Shown: positions 35,341 to 44,165 of the stretch, piece after piece
Numbering within the stretch: position 1 is the first letter of the stretch
How the letters are laid out: the number at the start of each line of letters is the position of its first letter
Position numbers and translations under genes: made by a program
Notes under the pieces: model-generated
The model's database searches: none
What the model saw: the letters and a program-made list of their open reading frames with translations, nothing else
Told to the model about the DNA's origin: nothing
Assembly (NCBI RefSeq): GCF_013204845.1
Contig: NZ_JABMKY010000004.1
Location: forward strand, 310,001-374,000
Direction: 5' to 3'
Length of the DNA stretch: 64,000 bases
From: Paenibacillus qinlingensis
GTDB lineage: Bacteria > Bacillota > Bacilli > Paenibacillales > NBRC-103111

Positions 35341-35357
35341 GCATATGTGCTGAAGCC

Positions 35358-35396
35358 AAAGACCTGAGTGGGTGACGACCCCTTAGGTCTTTTTTT
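35358..35396 (+). terminator. Rho-independent terminator of prkA
   Basis: AGACCTGAGTGGG pairs with CCCCTTAGGTCT (one bulge) over a short loop and is followed by seven T. Confidence 0.88.
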
Positions 35397-35672
35397 ACAT
35401 ATAAGAAAGTATAAGTTTGAGGCTAGCCCCTTTCGAATCTGTCTAAGTATCTTTTATGTCATTGATAGAAACTAGAGTGTTAGTGTCACGTTTCTACAGT
35501 AAACGATAAAATTATCTAGATGATACTCATAGTCCATAGACTCAATTTGAAAATGTTGATTATCATATAAATATAATATATTGAAAGATGCGCTTCTATG
35601 ATGTGAAACAAATCTACATAGATATATTGAATACAACATTGGTTTCATCCAAAATCACAAAAAAAATAGCAA
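35397..35672. other. AT-rich spacer with a possible promoter
   Basis: No gene is visible. TTGAAA (35547-35552) and TATAAT (35572-35577) could form a promoter with a long 19 bp spacer, directed at the degenerate SLH frame downstream. An imperfect inverted repeat GAAAC/GTTTC flanks 35469-35496. Nothing else stands out. Confidence 0.3.
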
Positions 35673-35909
35673 GTGAAGGGAGCAATCTTCTCATTAGCGG
35701 TGGGAACTAGGTTAGTAATTGGGTCAAAGCTTATGTTCATGCAAGTGAATGACGGACAGTTTTCTCCTAAAGCACAGGTTACACGCCAAGAGATTGCCTT
35801 GTTAACCAATAACTTTGTTCATAGTGAACGATTTGAACAGTATAAAGAATCCATTGGTATTTTATTAGAAACAGGTAAAAAGGTCTCTAATAGTGACTCA
35901 ACATTTTAA
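35673..35909 (+). pseudogene. Degraded SLH-domain fragment
   Basis: A 78-codon frame contains the SLH hallmark NDGQFSPKAQVTRQEIALL, which fits the pattern G-x-F-x-P-x-x-x-x-T-R-x-E-x-A. In a neighbouring frame just upstream WVKAYVHAS resembles the start of an SLH repeat. The pieces are shifted and the middle of the repeat is lost, with no signal peptide and no good ribosome site at the GTG. I read it as the remnant of an SLH surface-protein gene, or a very divergent small secreted protein. Two intact SLH genes occur elsewhere in the window. Confidence 0.5.
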
Positions 35910-35931
35910 TAGTAGCAACTTTTTGTAGATA

Positions 35932-35970
35932 CCGTCATCGCACACATTGTTACCGCGATGACGGCTTTAC
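35932..35970 (+). terminator. Hairpin, possible terminator
   Basis: The perfect 10 bp stem CCGTCATCGC/GCGATGACGG has a 13 nt loop and is followed only by CTTTAC. The stem is strong but the T-tract is poor. It lies 27 bp before the glycosyltransferase start, so it could also affect that gene's translation. Confidence 0.45.
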
Positions 35971-35990
35971 TATATGGATAGAGGTATATT

Positions 35991-38927
35991 ATGGAGATTT
36001 TCCTTACATGTTGTATTATTAGCCGCAATAGTGAAGCTACAATAGCTAATGCAATTGAAAGTGTGAAAGCACATGTAAATGAAGTCATCGTGCTTGATAC
36101 AGGATCTACAGATGAAACGGTAAGGATTGCTCAAGAATTTGAAGCAATTGTCTTTCACTACTCATGGCTTGATGATTTTTCTAAAGCAAGAAATGTTTCC
36201 TTGCTACATGCTAAACATGGCAGTTGGATTTTGATTATTGATTCTGATGAAGTGTTTTCATGGGACAAATCGATAAGTTTGAAGGAATGGCTGGTAGGAA
36301 AAAATCCAGAAACTGTCTTCACTTTCACATGCAATCATTTCAAAGTGTCGGATAAACAATTACTCTCCATAACACATGTAGAGCGATTATTTGCAAGAGG
36401 TTATTATCACTATCAAAGATCAATACATGAAACATTAGTTTCAAATAGAGCCAATAACAAAATAATAGAGATCTGTCCTAGTGGTACTTTTCATCATTAT
36501 GGTTATGATGAATCGGAACATAAGGATAAACATATTAGAAATGTTAGACTGCTACAAAAGGCAATTCAGTTAGATCCTAAGGATGGATTAAATTATCGCT
36601 ACTTAGCAAACGAAGCTTTTAATACTGAACAGTACACGCAATGTCTCCATTATGTCAATAAAGCATTCGATCTACTTGCTGTTGAGGAAACCTACAGCCG
36701 TGCTCAAGTACATTACTATAAAATTATGGCACTTCTACAATTAAATCGAATCGGTGAAGCTGAGAAGGCTGTTAGATCATCTATCGAAGAGATTCCAGAT
36801 TATATCGATTTGTATGCAATAGCAGGGGAGTTACACTTTGCTTTTAAGCAGTGGTCTGAGGCGGTCAGAAGCTATAAGGAATGGGAAATTCGCTTGGAGC
36901 AGCAAATACTGCTTCCAAATAACTGTATTACTCTAATGAAGACATTACGCATGCATAATTGGATTGCCATTCAAAAGTTAGTACGTCAATCAAATAGAAA
37001 TGAGGCCCCAATTATGAAATTGGCACTGTTAGTTGTCCATCCACATCTCGAAATGGATTTAGAGGAACTAGTCAAGCATTTTGAAGAAAAATTTAGTAGC
37101 ATACCCTTTGATATCGGATATTGGTCAAATTCGCACGATTTAAAAAACAGCCAATTGCATATTGGAAATTGTCAATTTCATCTTGTTGAAGCTAGTAATT
37201 CTATGGAAGCAGCGGAGAAGCTATCTACAGCCTGTGAATCGGATGTGACTTGGATATGGATGGCAAATGAGAGACTTGTTTCAGAAGTGAACGAGGATGT
37301 TATATATAGCGTTTTATCTAATAACGGCTGTATCTCTGTACGCTCTTATTCGGATCGTATTGGAAGTCGCTCATTGGAGAATCGACTTCATGTGGGCAAA
37401 TTAATGACTGAAGACATACATATAATGGCAGGTGCCCAGTCAAATAACTCGAGAATGATAGCGAACGGTAATCCTTTCTCGGTTCCATCGCCACTCGTTG
37501 TTCAAAGACCATTTATTATCGCTCTAGATAAACAAGCTCTGTACATGGAAGCTGCTCGGAAAGAAACATCTCGTAACCAAGTACTTACTGCCTTTGGTTG
37601 TCAACGATATGAGGAAGTTCTGCAGATGGAAGAACCGGATGAAGGAGCGGGAGAATGGGTAACCTTCCGATTTTATCGGATACTTGCTTGTATTAATCTT
37701 GGTCAAATCGAACAGGCATCAGAGTACATTTACTATGCTTTGCTCGCTGACTTAGACGCTCAGGATCGATTAGAATTTATCTATTTATTCGGGAAACTAT
37801 CTCAGAATGTGCAAATAAATGATATGAAATCGGAAGCTATTGATCTGATGGAGGAATCATTGCAATTACATCCAATGATCGAAACGAAGCATGTGCTTAC
37901 AACCGAGACTGATTGGCTAGCTTTAATAGCGGAGCTTCAGTGGCAGCTGGGGAAACAACAGGAGGCTATCCGATCATGGCGCCATAGTCTTGAAAGTTCA
38001 TCTTACCAAAATGAAGGATGTGCTTATCGTTTAGCGGAAGCCATCTATGAACATTATCAATTGGAGGGTTCCGACAAGGTAGCTCGTATGCTCTTTGAGA
38101 TCTATAACCGAGATTCCCCGACAGCAAGATCATACCTACCCCCTCTTTTCCATTATTTGAATATACCTGAGTCGGCGCTGTTTTTCCAACGTAATTCAGA
38201 TGAAATCAATAAAGGTACATTCCTAGATGATGATTGTCCGATGGTTAGTGTTATCTTACCCGTTCGTAATGATACAGAGTTTTTATTCGAAAGCATTCAT
38301 AGCATTCTTTCACAAACTTATTTAAAGCTTGAATTAATTATTGTCGATGATGGCTCTGAAGAAGATATCTATTCAATCGCGAATCAGTTTAATCATGATA
38401 GTCGTCTTAGCTACTATAGGATTGAAAGCAATGGTGGCTTCCCGTACGCACTAAACTATGGTTTGTCAAAGGCTAAGGGCGAAATGATGACCTGGATCTC
38501 ATCTGATAATAAAGCTCATCCAAGTTGGTTGGAGCGAATGGCTTTGAAACTATCAGCACATCCCAATGCTGCTGCTGTTTATTCGGATTACTATCATATA
38601 GATAAGAATGGCTTGGTCAATGAAACCATTCGAATGCCTACTTATAAGCTTAATGGAATGCAAAATGGAGGGCCATCTCTTGTATGGAGAGCATCCACTT
38701 TGCAGAGAACTGGGAACTTTGACACTTCGCTCTTTGGTATTGAAGACCGTGACTTTTCGGTGCGGATAGCCCTAGTAGGAACAATTATTTCACTTCAGGT
38801 GCCTCTCTATTATTATCGCATACATAGTAGCAGTTTCTCATCCAAGATTGATAATGGTTCTTTTGGCGGCTGGCTAGCTCTATATGAGAAGTTAAAACGC
38901 AAATGGTTGTTTTTAAATTTTGTATAA
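35991..38927 (+). CDS. Large double-GT2 glycosyltransferase with TPR region
   Basis: This 978-residue cytoplasmic protein has glycosyltransferase domains at both ends. The N-terminal GT2 domain (1-210) shows VLDTGSTDET and the metal-binding D84-S85-D86. The middle holds TPR-like helical repeats (about 190-330 and 560-700) around a segment of unknown fold. The C-terminal GT2 domain (about 745-960) shows VSVILPVRND, IIVDDGS and GIEDRDFS. GT2-TPR proteins often glycosylate proteins such as flagellin or S-layer proteins, or assemble surface glycans; here SLH genes lie on both sides, which hints at S-layer glycosylation by inference. The ribosome site before ATG 35991 is weak (AGAGGT). Confidence 0.85.
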   Translation: MEIFLTCCIISRNSEATIANAIESVKAHVNEVIVLDTGSTDETVRIAQEFEAIVFHYSWLDDFSKARNVSLLHAKHGSWILIIDSDEVFSWDKSISLKEWLVGKNPETVFTFTCNHFKVSDKQLLSITHVERLFARGYYHYQRSIHETLVSNRANNKIIEICPSGTFHHYGYDESEHKDKHIRNVRLLQKAIQLDPKDGLNYRYLANEAFNTEQYTQCLHYVNKAFDLLAVEETYSRAQVHYYKIMALLQLNRIGEAEKAVRSSIEEIPDYIDLYAIAGELHFAFKQWSEAVRSYKEWEIRLEQQILLPNNCITLMKTLRMHNWIAIQKLVRQSNRNEAPIMKLALLVVHPHLEMDLEELVKHFEEKFSSIPFDIGYWSNSHDLKNSQLHIGNCQFHLVEASNSMEAAEKLSTACESDVTWIWMANERLVSEVNEDVIYSVLSNNGCISVRSYSDRIGSRSLENRLHVGKLMTEDIHIMAGAQSNNSRMIANGNPFSVPSPLVVQRPFIIALDKQALYMEAARKETSRNQVLTAFGCQRYEEVLQMEEPDEGAGEWVTFRFYRILACINLGQIEQASEYIYYALLADLDAQDRLEFIYLFGKLSQNVQINDMKSEAIDLMEESLQLHPMIETKHVLTTETDWLALIAELQWQLGKQQEAIRSWRHSLESSSYQNEGCAYRLAEAIYEHYQLEGSDKVARMLFEIYNRDSPTARSYLPPLFHYLNIPESALFFQRNSDEINKGTFLDDDCPMVSVILPVRNDTEFLFESIHSILSQTYLKLELIIVDDGSEEDIYSIANQFNHDSRLSYYRIESNGGFPYALNYGLSKAKGEMMTWISSDNKAHPSWLERMALKLSAHPNAAAVYSDYYHIDKNGLVNETIRMPTYKLNGMQNGGPSLVWRASTLQRTGNFDTSLFGIEDRDFSVRIALVGTIISLQVPLYYYRIHSSSFSSKIDNGSFGGWLALYEKLKRKWLFLNFV

Positions 38928-38946
38928 TAGACCAGGATTTTAAATC

Positions 38947-39042
38947 ATGACTGAAACTAGGTACCAAGCAGTTCAACTAGACGATATTGAACATATTCAC
39001 CAACAACTGCAACTAGATTACAAGGATTTGTTACTGTCATAG
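38947..39042 (+). CDS. Possible 31-residue ORF of unknown function
   Basis: A short frame starts ATG 19 bp after the glycosyltransferase stop and encodes an acidic, Gln/Leu-rich peptide beginning MTETRYQAVQLDD. The ribosome site (CAGGAT) is poor and no family is recognised. It may be the end of a decayed gene. Confidence 0.2.
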   Translation: MTETRYQAVQLDDIEHIHQQLQLDYKDLLLS

Positions 39043-39125
39043 GGATGACGATTGTTGCCTAACACGAAATCTATTAATCTCTCATATACTACTTTAGTTT
39101 CAAAATAGGGGAGGTGTAGAAGATC

Positions 39126-39347
39126 ATGGCAGGGAACTCAATGAAAATTACAGGTGCTTATATTTTAATCGTACTAAGCTTTCTAGCTATCATTTTGACA
39201 TGTGAGTCGAAGCTATTGTCACCATTGGGGGGGATTTTCATTGCAGGTGTAAGCTTCATAGGGGCTGTTCTTATGTGGCAGGATGCAGTCGAGTCATTGC
39301 AAGGAGTTAGCACGGAAAATATCAACCGTGCCAAAGTCAATCGCTGA
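39126..39347 (+). CDS. Small two-helix membrane protein
   Basis: This 73-residue protein has two hydrophobic segments (about 8-24 and 34-50) and a polar tail. GGGGAGGTG lies upstream at 39109-39117, so the start is well supported. The family is not recognised. Its 3' end overlaps the next frame in the +1 register, and the polar tail would continue smoothly into that frame. The two may be one four-helix membrane protein split by an indel, or joined by +1 frameshifting near its TGA at 39345. Confidence 0.5.
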   Translation: MAGNSMKITGAYILIVLSFLAIILTCESKLLSPLGGIFIAGVSFIGAVLMWQDAVESLQGVSTENINRAKVNR

Positions 39348-39642
39348 TAAACTAGAGGATAAAGACAACACCCCCCAGAAGTCGAAGTCTGAATCCGGGA
39401 AGTGGAGTGATTTATTTGGATTCGGCAAAATGATGGACAAACTCCCCCTTCATAAACTCTCAGCAAGAATGGCTTATTGCATGTTTTTCGATTTGGTTTT
39501 ATTGTTTTTCGTTCTTATTCTACGTGCGACTGATACCAAAATGAATGAGTTTCCGAATGCTTGGGATTTTAGACTAATCGTACTCACAACCATCGTTGTC
39601 TTCTTCGTTGGGCTGTGCGATTTGATGAAATTAAAGAAATAA
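39283..39642 (+). CDS. Membrane protein frame overlapping the preceding gene
   Basis: The open frame has 119 codons with two hydrophobic segments in its second half (around FFDLVLLFFVLIL and LIVLTTIVVFFVGL) after a charged, Lys/Asp/Ser-rich linker. No convincing ribosome site precedes ATG 39283 or the alternative GTG at 39329, which argues for a shared origin with the preceding frame. No family is recognised. A terminator follows its stop. Confidence 0.4.
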   Translation: MQSSHCKELARKISTVPKSIADKLEDKDNTPQKSKSESGKWSDLFGFGKMMDKLPLHKLSARMAYCMFFDLVLLFFVLILRATDTKMNEFPNAWDFRLIVLTTIVVFFVGLCDLMKLKK

Positions 39643-39664
39643 ACGGGATGAAGTCCTGTTAAAT

Positions 39665-39698
39665 GCCTCTTTTTAAAAAAATGAAGAGGCTTATTTTT
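39665..39698 (+). terminator. Rho-independent terminator
   Basis: The stem GCCTCTT/AAGAGGC is extended by A-T pairs inside the loop and followed by TTATTTTTT. It separates the small membrane genes from the EPS promoter region. Confidence 0.75.
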
Positions 39699-39773
39699 TA
39701 ATAGAATTGCCTTTTTTTTGGGGGGGAAACTGTAGTTTACAGAAAATTCAGCATTTTGAAATGCGGAGAATAA

Positions 39774-39835
39774 TGTCGAATAATAAAGGTAGTTTGTAGA
39801 ACTTTGTCGAATAAAATGGGAAAATAGGATATTAT
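39774..39835 (+). promoter_or_regulatory. Putative Spo0A-controlled promoter of the EPS operon
   Basis: Perfect 0A boxes TGTCGAA lie at 39774-39780 and 39805-39811; a third is at 40041-40047. The second box sits at the -35 position, 18 bp before -10 TATTAT (39830-39835), as in Spo0A-activated sigma-A promoters such as spoIIG. Transcription would begin near 39842, giving a leader of about 240 nt. The stretch 39700-40019 contains no other recognisable gene. Confidence 0.5.
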
Positions 39836-40019
39836 AGTCTTTTCTAGCAGTTCGTAAGAGAATCCGCATAATTTGCACATAAAATTCGGAACTATTACAA
39901 AGGTGAAAATTTGATTAATATTCCATGAAATTCGCGGATTTGGTACTTGTTACCTAGTCCACAAGGTAGGCAACACATCGTATATATGTTACACTTTCAA
40001 TAAGAGATTTAGGAGAAAA

Positions 40020-40085
40020 ATGGTTGAAATCCTGATTTTTTGTCGAAATTATATCATATGTTTACGTGATTGGGGTCTCCAATGA
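40020..40085 (+). CDS. 21-codon leader ORF coupled to the EPS phosphatase gene
   Basis: ATG 40020 follows AGGAG at 40011-40015 and the frame encodes 21 residues beginning MVEILIFCRNY. Its TGA (40083-40085) overlaps the phosphatase ATG (40082-40084) in the arrangement ATGA. The phosphatase's own ribosome site (GGGG) is weak, so translation of the leader could be needed to start the first EPS gene. No homology is recognised. Confidence 0.5.
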   Translation: MVEILIFCRNYIICLRDWGLQ

Positions 40086-40852
40086 TTGATATACATAGCC
40101 ATATATTGCCACATTTAGATGACGGGGCATCAGATCTGGAGCAAGCCGTTCACATGGCAAGGGCAGCCGTGGAACAAGGGATACATACAGTAATTGCTAC
40201 CCCCCATCATGAAAATGGTAGATTCACGAACGATGCAACTTTAGTTGTAGAGAAAGTGAAATTGTTTCAAGAGGAGCTCAATAACAGGAATATCCCTCTT
40301 CATATCCATACAGGTCAAGAAATTCGCGTCTATCGGGGATTAATTGACGATCTTGAAGCTGGGCGCACTGCCACGTTAGATGGCTCACGCTACTTGCTAA
40401 TGGAATTCCCATCGGATCGAATACCTTCGGGAATAAATGAAGTCATGCACGAGCTGCTGCTACTAGATATTGTGCCAATTATCGCACATCCGGAGCGTAA
40501 TCGTGAGATTGCCCAGGATCCTATGAAGTTGCTCCAATTAGTGCAGCTAGGTGCCTTGAGTCAAGTGACGGCTCATTCCCTGCTGGGTCACTTCGGTAAG
40601 TCCATTGAATCACTGTCACTTGATTTATGCAGGAATCACTTAGCTCATTTCATTTCTTCAGACGCGCACAACACGACTAATCGTAGGTTCGTACTTGCAG
40701 AAGGATATGAAGCTTTGCGTTTGGAGCTAGGGCAAGCCATTGTGAGTTCTTTTCAAAACAATGCCAACAGGATCATACATAACCTTGCAATTGAAACACA
40801 ATCCCCTGTTTGGTCGAGACCGAAATGGTTTCAGTTTTGGAAATTCAAATAA
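40082..40852 (+). CDS. ywqE: YwqE/CpsB-type tyrosine-protein phosphatase (PHP family)
   Basis: This 256-residue metal-dependent phosphatase has a PHP-type active site: MIDIHSHILPHLDDG, TPHH, AHPERN and SSDAH supply the metal ligands. Such enzymes remove phosphate from the tyrosine cluster of the BY-kinase and from its targets, such as UDP-glucose dehydrogenase in B. subtilis. Both partners are encoded in this locus (44146 and 59988). The start is ATG 40082; a TTG at 40070 in the same frame is less likely. It opens the EPS operon, with the SLH gene 36 bp after it. Confidence 0.9.
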   Translation: MIDIHSHILPHLDDGASDLEQAVHMARAAVEQGIHTVIATPHHENGRFTNDATLVVEKVKLFQEELNNRNIPLHIHTGQEIRVYRGLIDDLEAGRTATLDGSRYLLMEFPSDRIPSGINEVMHELLLLDIVPIIAHPERNREIAQDPMKLLQLVQLGALSQVTAHSLLGHFGKSIESLSLDLCRNHLAHFISSDAHNTTNRRFVLAEGYEALRLELGQAIVSSFQNNANRIIHNLAIETQSPVWSRPKWFQFWKFK

Positions 40853-40888
40853 AAGCAAGACAACTAATTTAAAGAGGTGAATTTTAGC

Positions 40889-43276
40889 ATGACGATGAAA
40901 AAAAAATTAACTGTTACAACTTTGGCAGCAAGCATTATGTTTGCATCCATTGCTGGACTTCCACTAAGTGAGCAAGGTCTAGCTAATAAACTAGGGATTA
41001 CGGTAGGGGTGGCTTCTGCTGCAACTCCTTCAATTCAGGATAAACTGAATGGATTGCGTGATGAGCTGGCAAGAGATACGCAAGGACTAGAAGCCGCAAG
41101 AGCGACTAGGGATTTTGTTGAACTTCATGAGTTTTCAGATGTAGAGATGGAAACCCTACTTGGACCTATTTGGACTAATTTGTCTCCAGCAGGAGTTGAC
41201 GTTACTCCAGTTTTCGAACTATTTAATTCATTGGATCTGTTCTACGATGAGTCAAGTAATGCTATTGAACAATTACTTAGTGAGCCTGCAATTCGCGATG
41301 CTATTGATTTGTTATTTACTTATGAAGCAGATGGTTATGAAAGACTCCCTGGTATTGATGAATCTGGTGGTTTGAGCAAGCAAAGCGTGATTGATTTTCA
41401 AGAAACAGCACTCACTGCATTAAAAGATAACAAGATGAAATTGTTACTAATTATTAAAGATGCATTTGAAACTGGTGGTAGTTCTCAAGCTATTAAGGAT
41501 GAGCTAAATGAGATCGTCTCGAATAATGTATTGAATCAACAAAATTTGATTATTAGCAAATTCTTGAACAAGTATGGAATCACGCTTAGTGATCTTAATC
41601 AGGTTCAAAACAACATTGCGAACTTTATTGGAGAAGATGCCAAATTAGCTAGAACTGCAATCGAATCTGCCGGCATTAGATACCTACTTAAGGATGAATT
41701 TACCTATGCACCAGTTGTAACTTCGAGTTCTGTAGAGCCGAAACTTACAATTTTTGGATATCCCCTCAATCCGTATTTAAATTGGGAATTGGTAAGCGGG
41801 AGTGGCGTGAAATTTGAAAGTGGTAAACTCCTACTTGATGGTGCAAACTCCGGTAGCGGTGTAATTCAAGCACGCGATTCCAAATTCAAACTACTGCTCT
41901 ACATCTCACCTACGCTGACATTGACGAAAACAGACGATAGTAATACCACAGGTGGCGGTGGTTCTCCAGTTACTACAAACGATGAAACAACGAAAAAACT
42001 AAATGCACTTAAAGATCAACTTGCAAATGCATCAGAAGAAAAGAAACAAGAAATTTTCCGAAAAGCACAAGAAATAGTCGCAGATGCCATTCGTGAACTA
42101 GCTACACTTGATCTTCAATCACTCATTAAAGTTGAAAGCGACACTGCGAAACCGACTCTTAACGTAACTGAGCTAGCGAGCAAGATGAAAGAAATTGCTG
42201 CGCAAGCGAAAGATCTTAACTATCAATTGAAACAATTGAATCCGAATGCAGCCGTAGAGAAGATCCAACTTAAACTTGATTTCGGTTCAATTTCAGCTAA
42301 AACAACAGAAATTCCGTTAGGTAAAGCATTGCTGGATGCAGCAATTGCAAATGGTGTTGAAACTGTTGCCATTTCCATGAATGGCCTTACATTAGGCGTG
42401 AGTCCAACCGAGTTCGGTGCAGATGCAACGCTTAAAGTGACTAGTCAAGATACCAAAGTAGCAACAAGTGCAACACAACTGCCTGTAGCAGCTGGGGTAT
42501 ATGAATTTGAGTTTACATCAGGTGGAGCGAATATCAGTAACTTCAATACGCCAGTTGAAGTGACGATTCCAGTTCCGAACGGCAGCAAATTCGATACAGA
42601 GTTATTATCCCTAGCCAAAATCGTAGATGGCAAATTAGAATTCTACGGTGGTAGCTATGAGAATGGTGTGCTGAATGCACAGCGTACAGGATTCTCTACG
42701 TATACAGTAGTTGAGAATAAAGTTGAATTTGGTGACACGACTTCTGTTAAAGCTTGGGCTGGCAGACAGATTCAAGTTGCTGCTGCAAAAGGAATCTTAG
42801 AAGGTCGCGCTGATCAATTTTTCGTACCTAACGGTCTAGTCACACGTGCAGAATTCGCGAAAATGATCGTAAAAACCTTCTCTCTTGAAAATGTAACAGC
42901 AACTGAGAACTTTACAGATGTGAATGATTCTGACTGGTTCAAAGTATACGTGGCTTCGGCAGTTAAGAATGGCATCGTAAACGGGAAAGAAGCAAGCAAG
43001 TTTGATCCAAATGGTAATATTACACGTGCAGAAATGGCTGTGATGTCATCCAGAGCGCTCGCACTAAAAGGGATTTCCTTGAGCCCGGCTAAAGTAGACG
43101 AAGCACTCCAAGGATTCACCGATGTGAATGCGATTAACTCATCTTTGAAAGCTGGCGTTGCGCTTGCAGCAAGCGAAGGCATTGTTATTGGTGAGGAAGG
43201 CAATGTATTTAATCCAAATGCTAACTCTACTCGTGCTCAAGCTGCAGTTGTTATCTACCGATTGTTGAATAAATAG
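40889..43276 (+). CDS. Secreted SLH-domain protein of the EPS locus
   Basis: This 795-residue surface protein has a signal peptide ending near VASAA (about residue 45), a helical N-terminal region of unknown fold (about 50-280), a Gly/Thr linker near GGGGSP, a beta-rich region (about 455-610) of the type seen before SLH repeats in Paenibacillus, and three SLH repeats (612-795). It binds the cell wall and may hold EPS at the surface or shape the S-layer. The start ATG 40889 has AAAGAGGTG 9 nt upstream; the open frame begins at a GTG 12 nt earlier. A hairpin terminator follows. Confidence 0.85.
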   Translation: MTMKKKLTVTTLAASIMFASIAGLPLSEQGLANKLGITVGVASAATPSIQDKLNGLRDELARDTQGLEAARATRDFVELHEFSDVEMETLLGPIWTNLSPAGVDVTPVFELFNSLDLFYDESSNAIEQLLSEPAIRDAIDLLFTYEADGYERLPGIDESGGLSKQSVIDFQETALTALKDNKMKLLLIIKDAFETGGSSQAIKDELNEIVSNNVLNQQNLIISKFLNKYGITLSDLNQVQNNIANFIGEDAKLARTAIESAGIRYLLKDEFTYAPVVTSSSVEPKLTIFGYPLNPYLNWELVSGSGVKFESGKLLLDGANSGSGVIQARDSKFKLLLYISPTLTLTKTDDSNTTGGGGSPVTTNDETTKKLNALKDQLANASEEKKQEIFRKAQEIVADAIRELATLDLQSLIKVESDTAKPTLNVTELASKMKEIAAQAKDLNYQLKQLNPNAAVEKIQLKLDFGSISAKTTEIPLGKALLDAAIANGVETVAISMNGLTLGVSPTEFGADATLKVTSQDTKVATSATQLPVAAGVYEFEFTSGGANISNFNTPVEVTIPVPNGSKFDTELLSLAKIVDGKLEFYGGSYENGVLNAQRTGFSTYTVVENKVEFGDTTSVKAWAGRQIQVAAAKGILEGRADQFFVPNGLVTRAEFAKMIVKTFSLENVTATENFTDVNDSDWFKVYVASAVKNGIVNGKEASKFDPNGNITRAEMAVMSSRALALKGISLSPAKVDEALQGFTDVNAINSSLKAGVALAASEGIVIGEEGNVFNPNANSTRAQAAVVIYRLLNK

Positions 43277-43293
43277 AAACCGTATATTTCAGG

Positions 43294-43342
43294 AGGAATC
43301 CTCATCTCTACCAGATAGAGGGGGGATTCCTTATCTTTTCTA
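43294..43342 (+). terminator. Terminator after the SLH gene
   Basis: A long hairpin pairs AGGAATCCTCATCTCTA with TAGAGGGGGGATTCCT and is followed by TATCTTTTCT. The imperfect T-run may allow partial readthrough into the chain-length genes. Confidence 0.65.
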
Positions 43343-43406
43343 ATAAAAATATGATGAGACCAACGACCAAGGCGAGACATGACATCATGTAGACGGAGGG
43401 AATGGC

Positions 43407-44165
43407 ATGGAACTGGATTTAAAAGATTACTTGAAGATTATCAAGAAAAGGGTGTGGATGATACTTTCAATTGTTGTGCTGGCTACAGTAGCAACGGGGA
43501 TTATCAGCTATTTCTTTATGCAACCGATCTATCAGGCTTCAACCAAGTTAATTGTAAATAAATCAAATGATCAAGTAGGCCTATCACAAGTTGATATCAA
43601 TACAGTTAATTTAAATATCAGACTCATTGACACGTACAAAGAAATTATTCGTACCCCAAGAATTATGGATAAGGTCGTTGCCGAATACCCACATTTGAAA
43701 ATGACTGCTGAGCAGCTCGTGAATACGGTCAAAGTGAGCTCAGTTAACAATACACAAGTTATGACTCTCATTGTACAAGATCCTTCGTACGCTCGAGCAG
43801 CGAGTATTGCCAATGCCGTGTCAATCGTATTCCAAGATGAAATCCCTAAAATTATGAAAGTCGATAATATTTCCTTGCTGAATGAGGCCAAAGATATTGA
43901 GAATCCGGTGCCAGTGAAGCCAAATAAGAAGTTAAATGTAGCTATCGCTTTCGTAGTGTCATTAATGATTGCGCTAGGAGTTGCCTTCCTATTGGAATAC
44001 TTGAATGATCAACTAACGACTGAAGAAGAAGTTGAACAATATTTAGGTTTGCCAACCTTAGCGATGATTACCAAGATGAGACCAGAAGATTTACAGAACA
44101 ATCATAGCAAACAAACGAATGAACAAAGAGTGGGAGGACGTTCAGATGTCAAACTCAACCAATAA
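43407..44165 (+). CDS. Wzz/YveK-type chain-length regulator and kinase activator
   Basis: This 252-residue membrane protein has two transmembrane segments (about 18-38 and 172-195) flanking an extracellular domain, with the typical PVKPNKKLN motif before the second. In Firmicutes this subunit activates the separate cytoplasmic BY-kinase, encoded next, and controls polysaccharide chain length. GGAGGG lies 6 nt before ATG 43407. It overlaps the kinase gene by 20 bp, so the two are translated together. Confidence 0.92.
   Translation: MELDLKDYLKIIKKRVWMILSIVVLATVATGIISYFFMQPIYQASTKLIVNKSNDQVGLSQVDINTVNLNIRLIDTYKEIIRTPRIMDKVVAEYPHLKMTAEQLVNTVKVSSVNNTQVMTLIVQDPSYARAASIANAVSIVFQDEIPKIMKVDNISLLNEAKDIENPVPVKPNKKLNVAIAFVVSLMIALGVAFLLEYLNDQLTTEEEVEQYLGLPTLAMITKMRPEDLQNNHSKQTNEQRVGGRSDVKLNQ

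Noticed and set aside
35650..35672. AAAATCACA resembling the left box of the shared operator
   Set aside because: There is no right box and no -10 at the fixed 22 bp distance; it is only an A-rich match.
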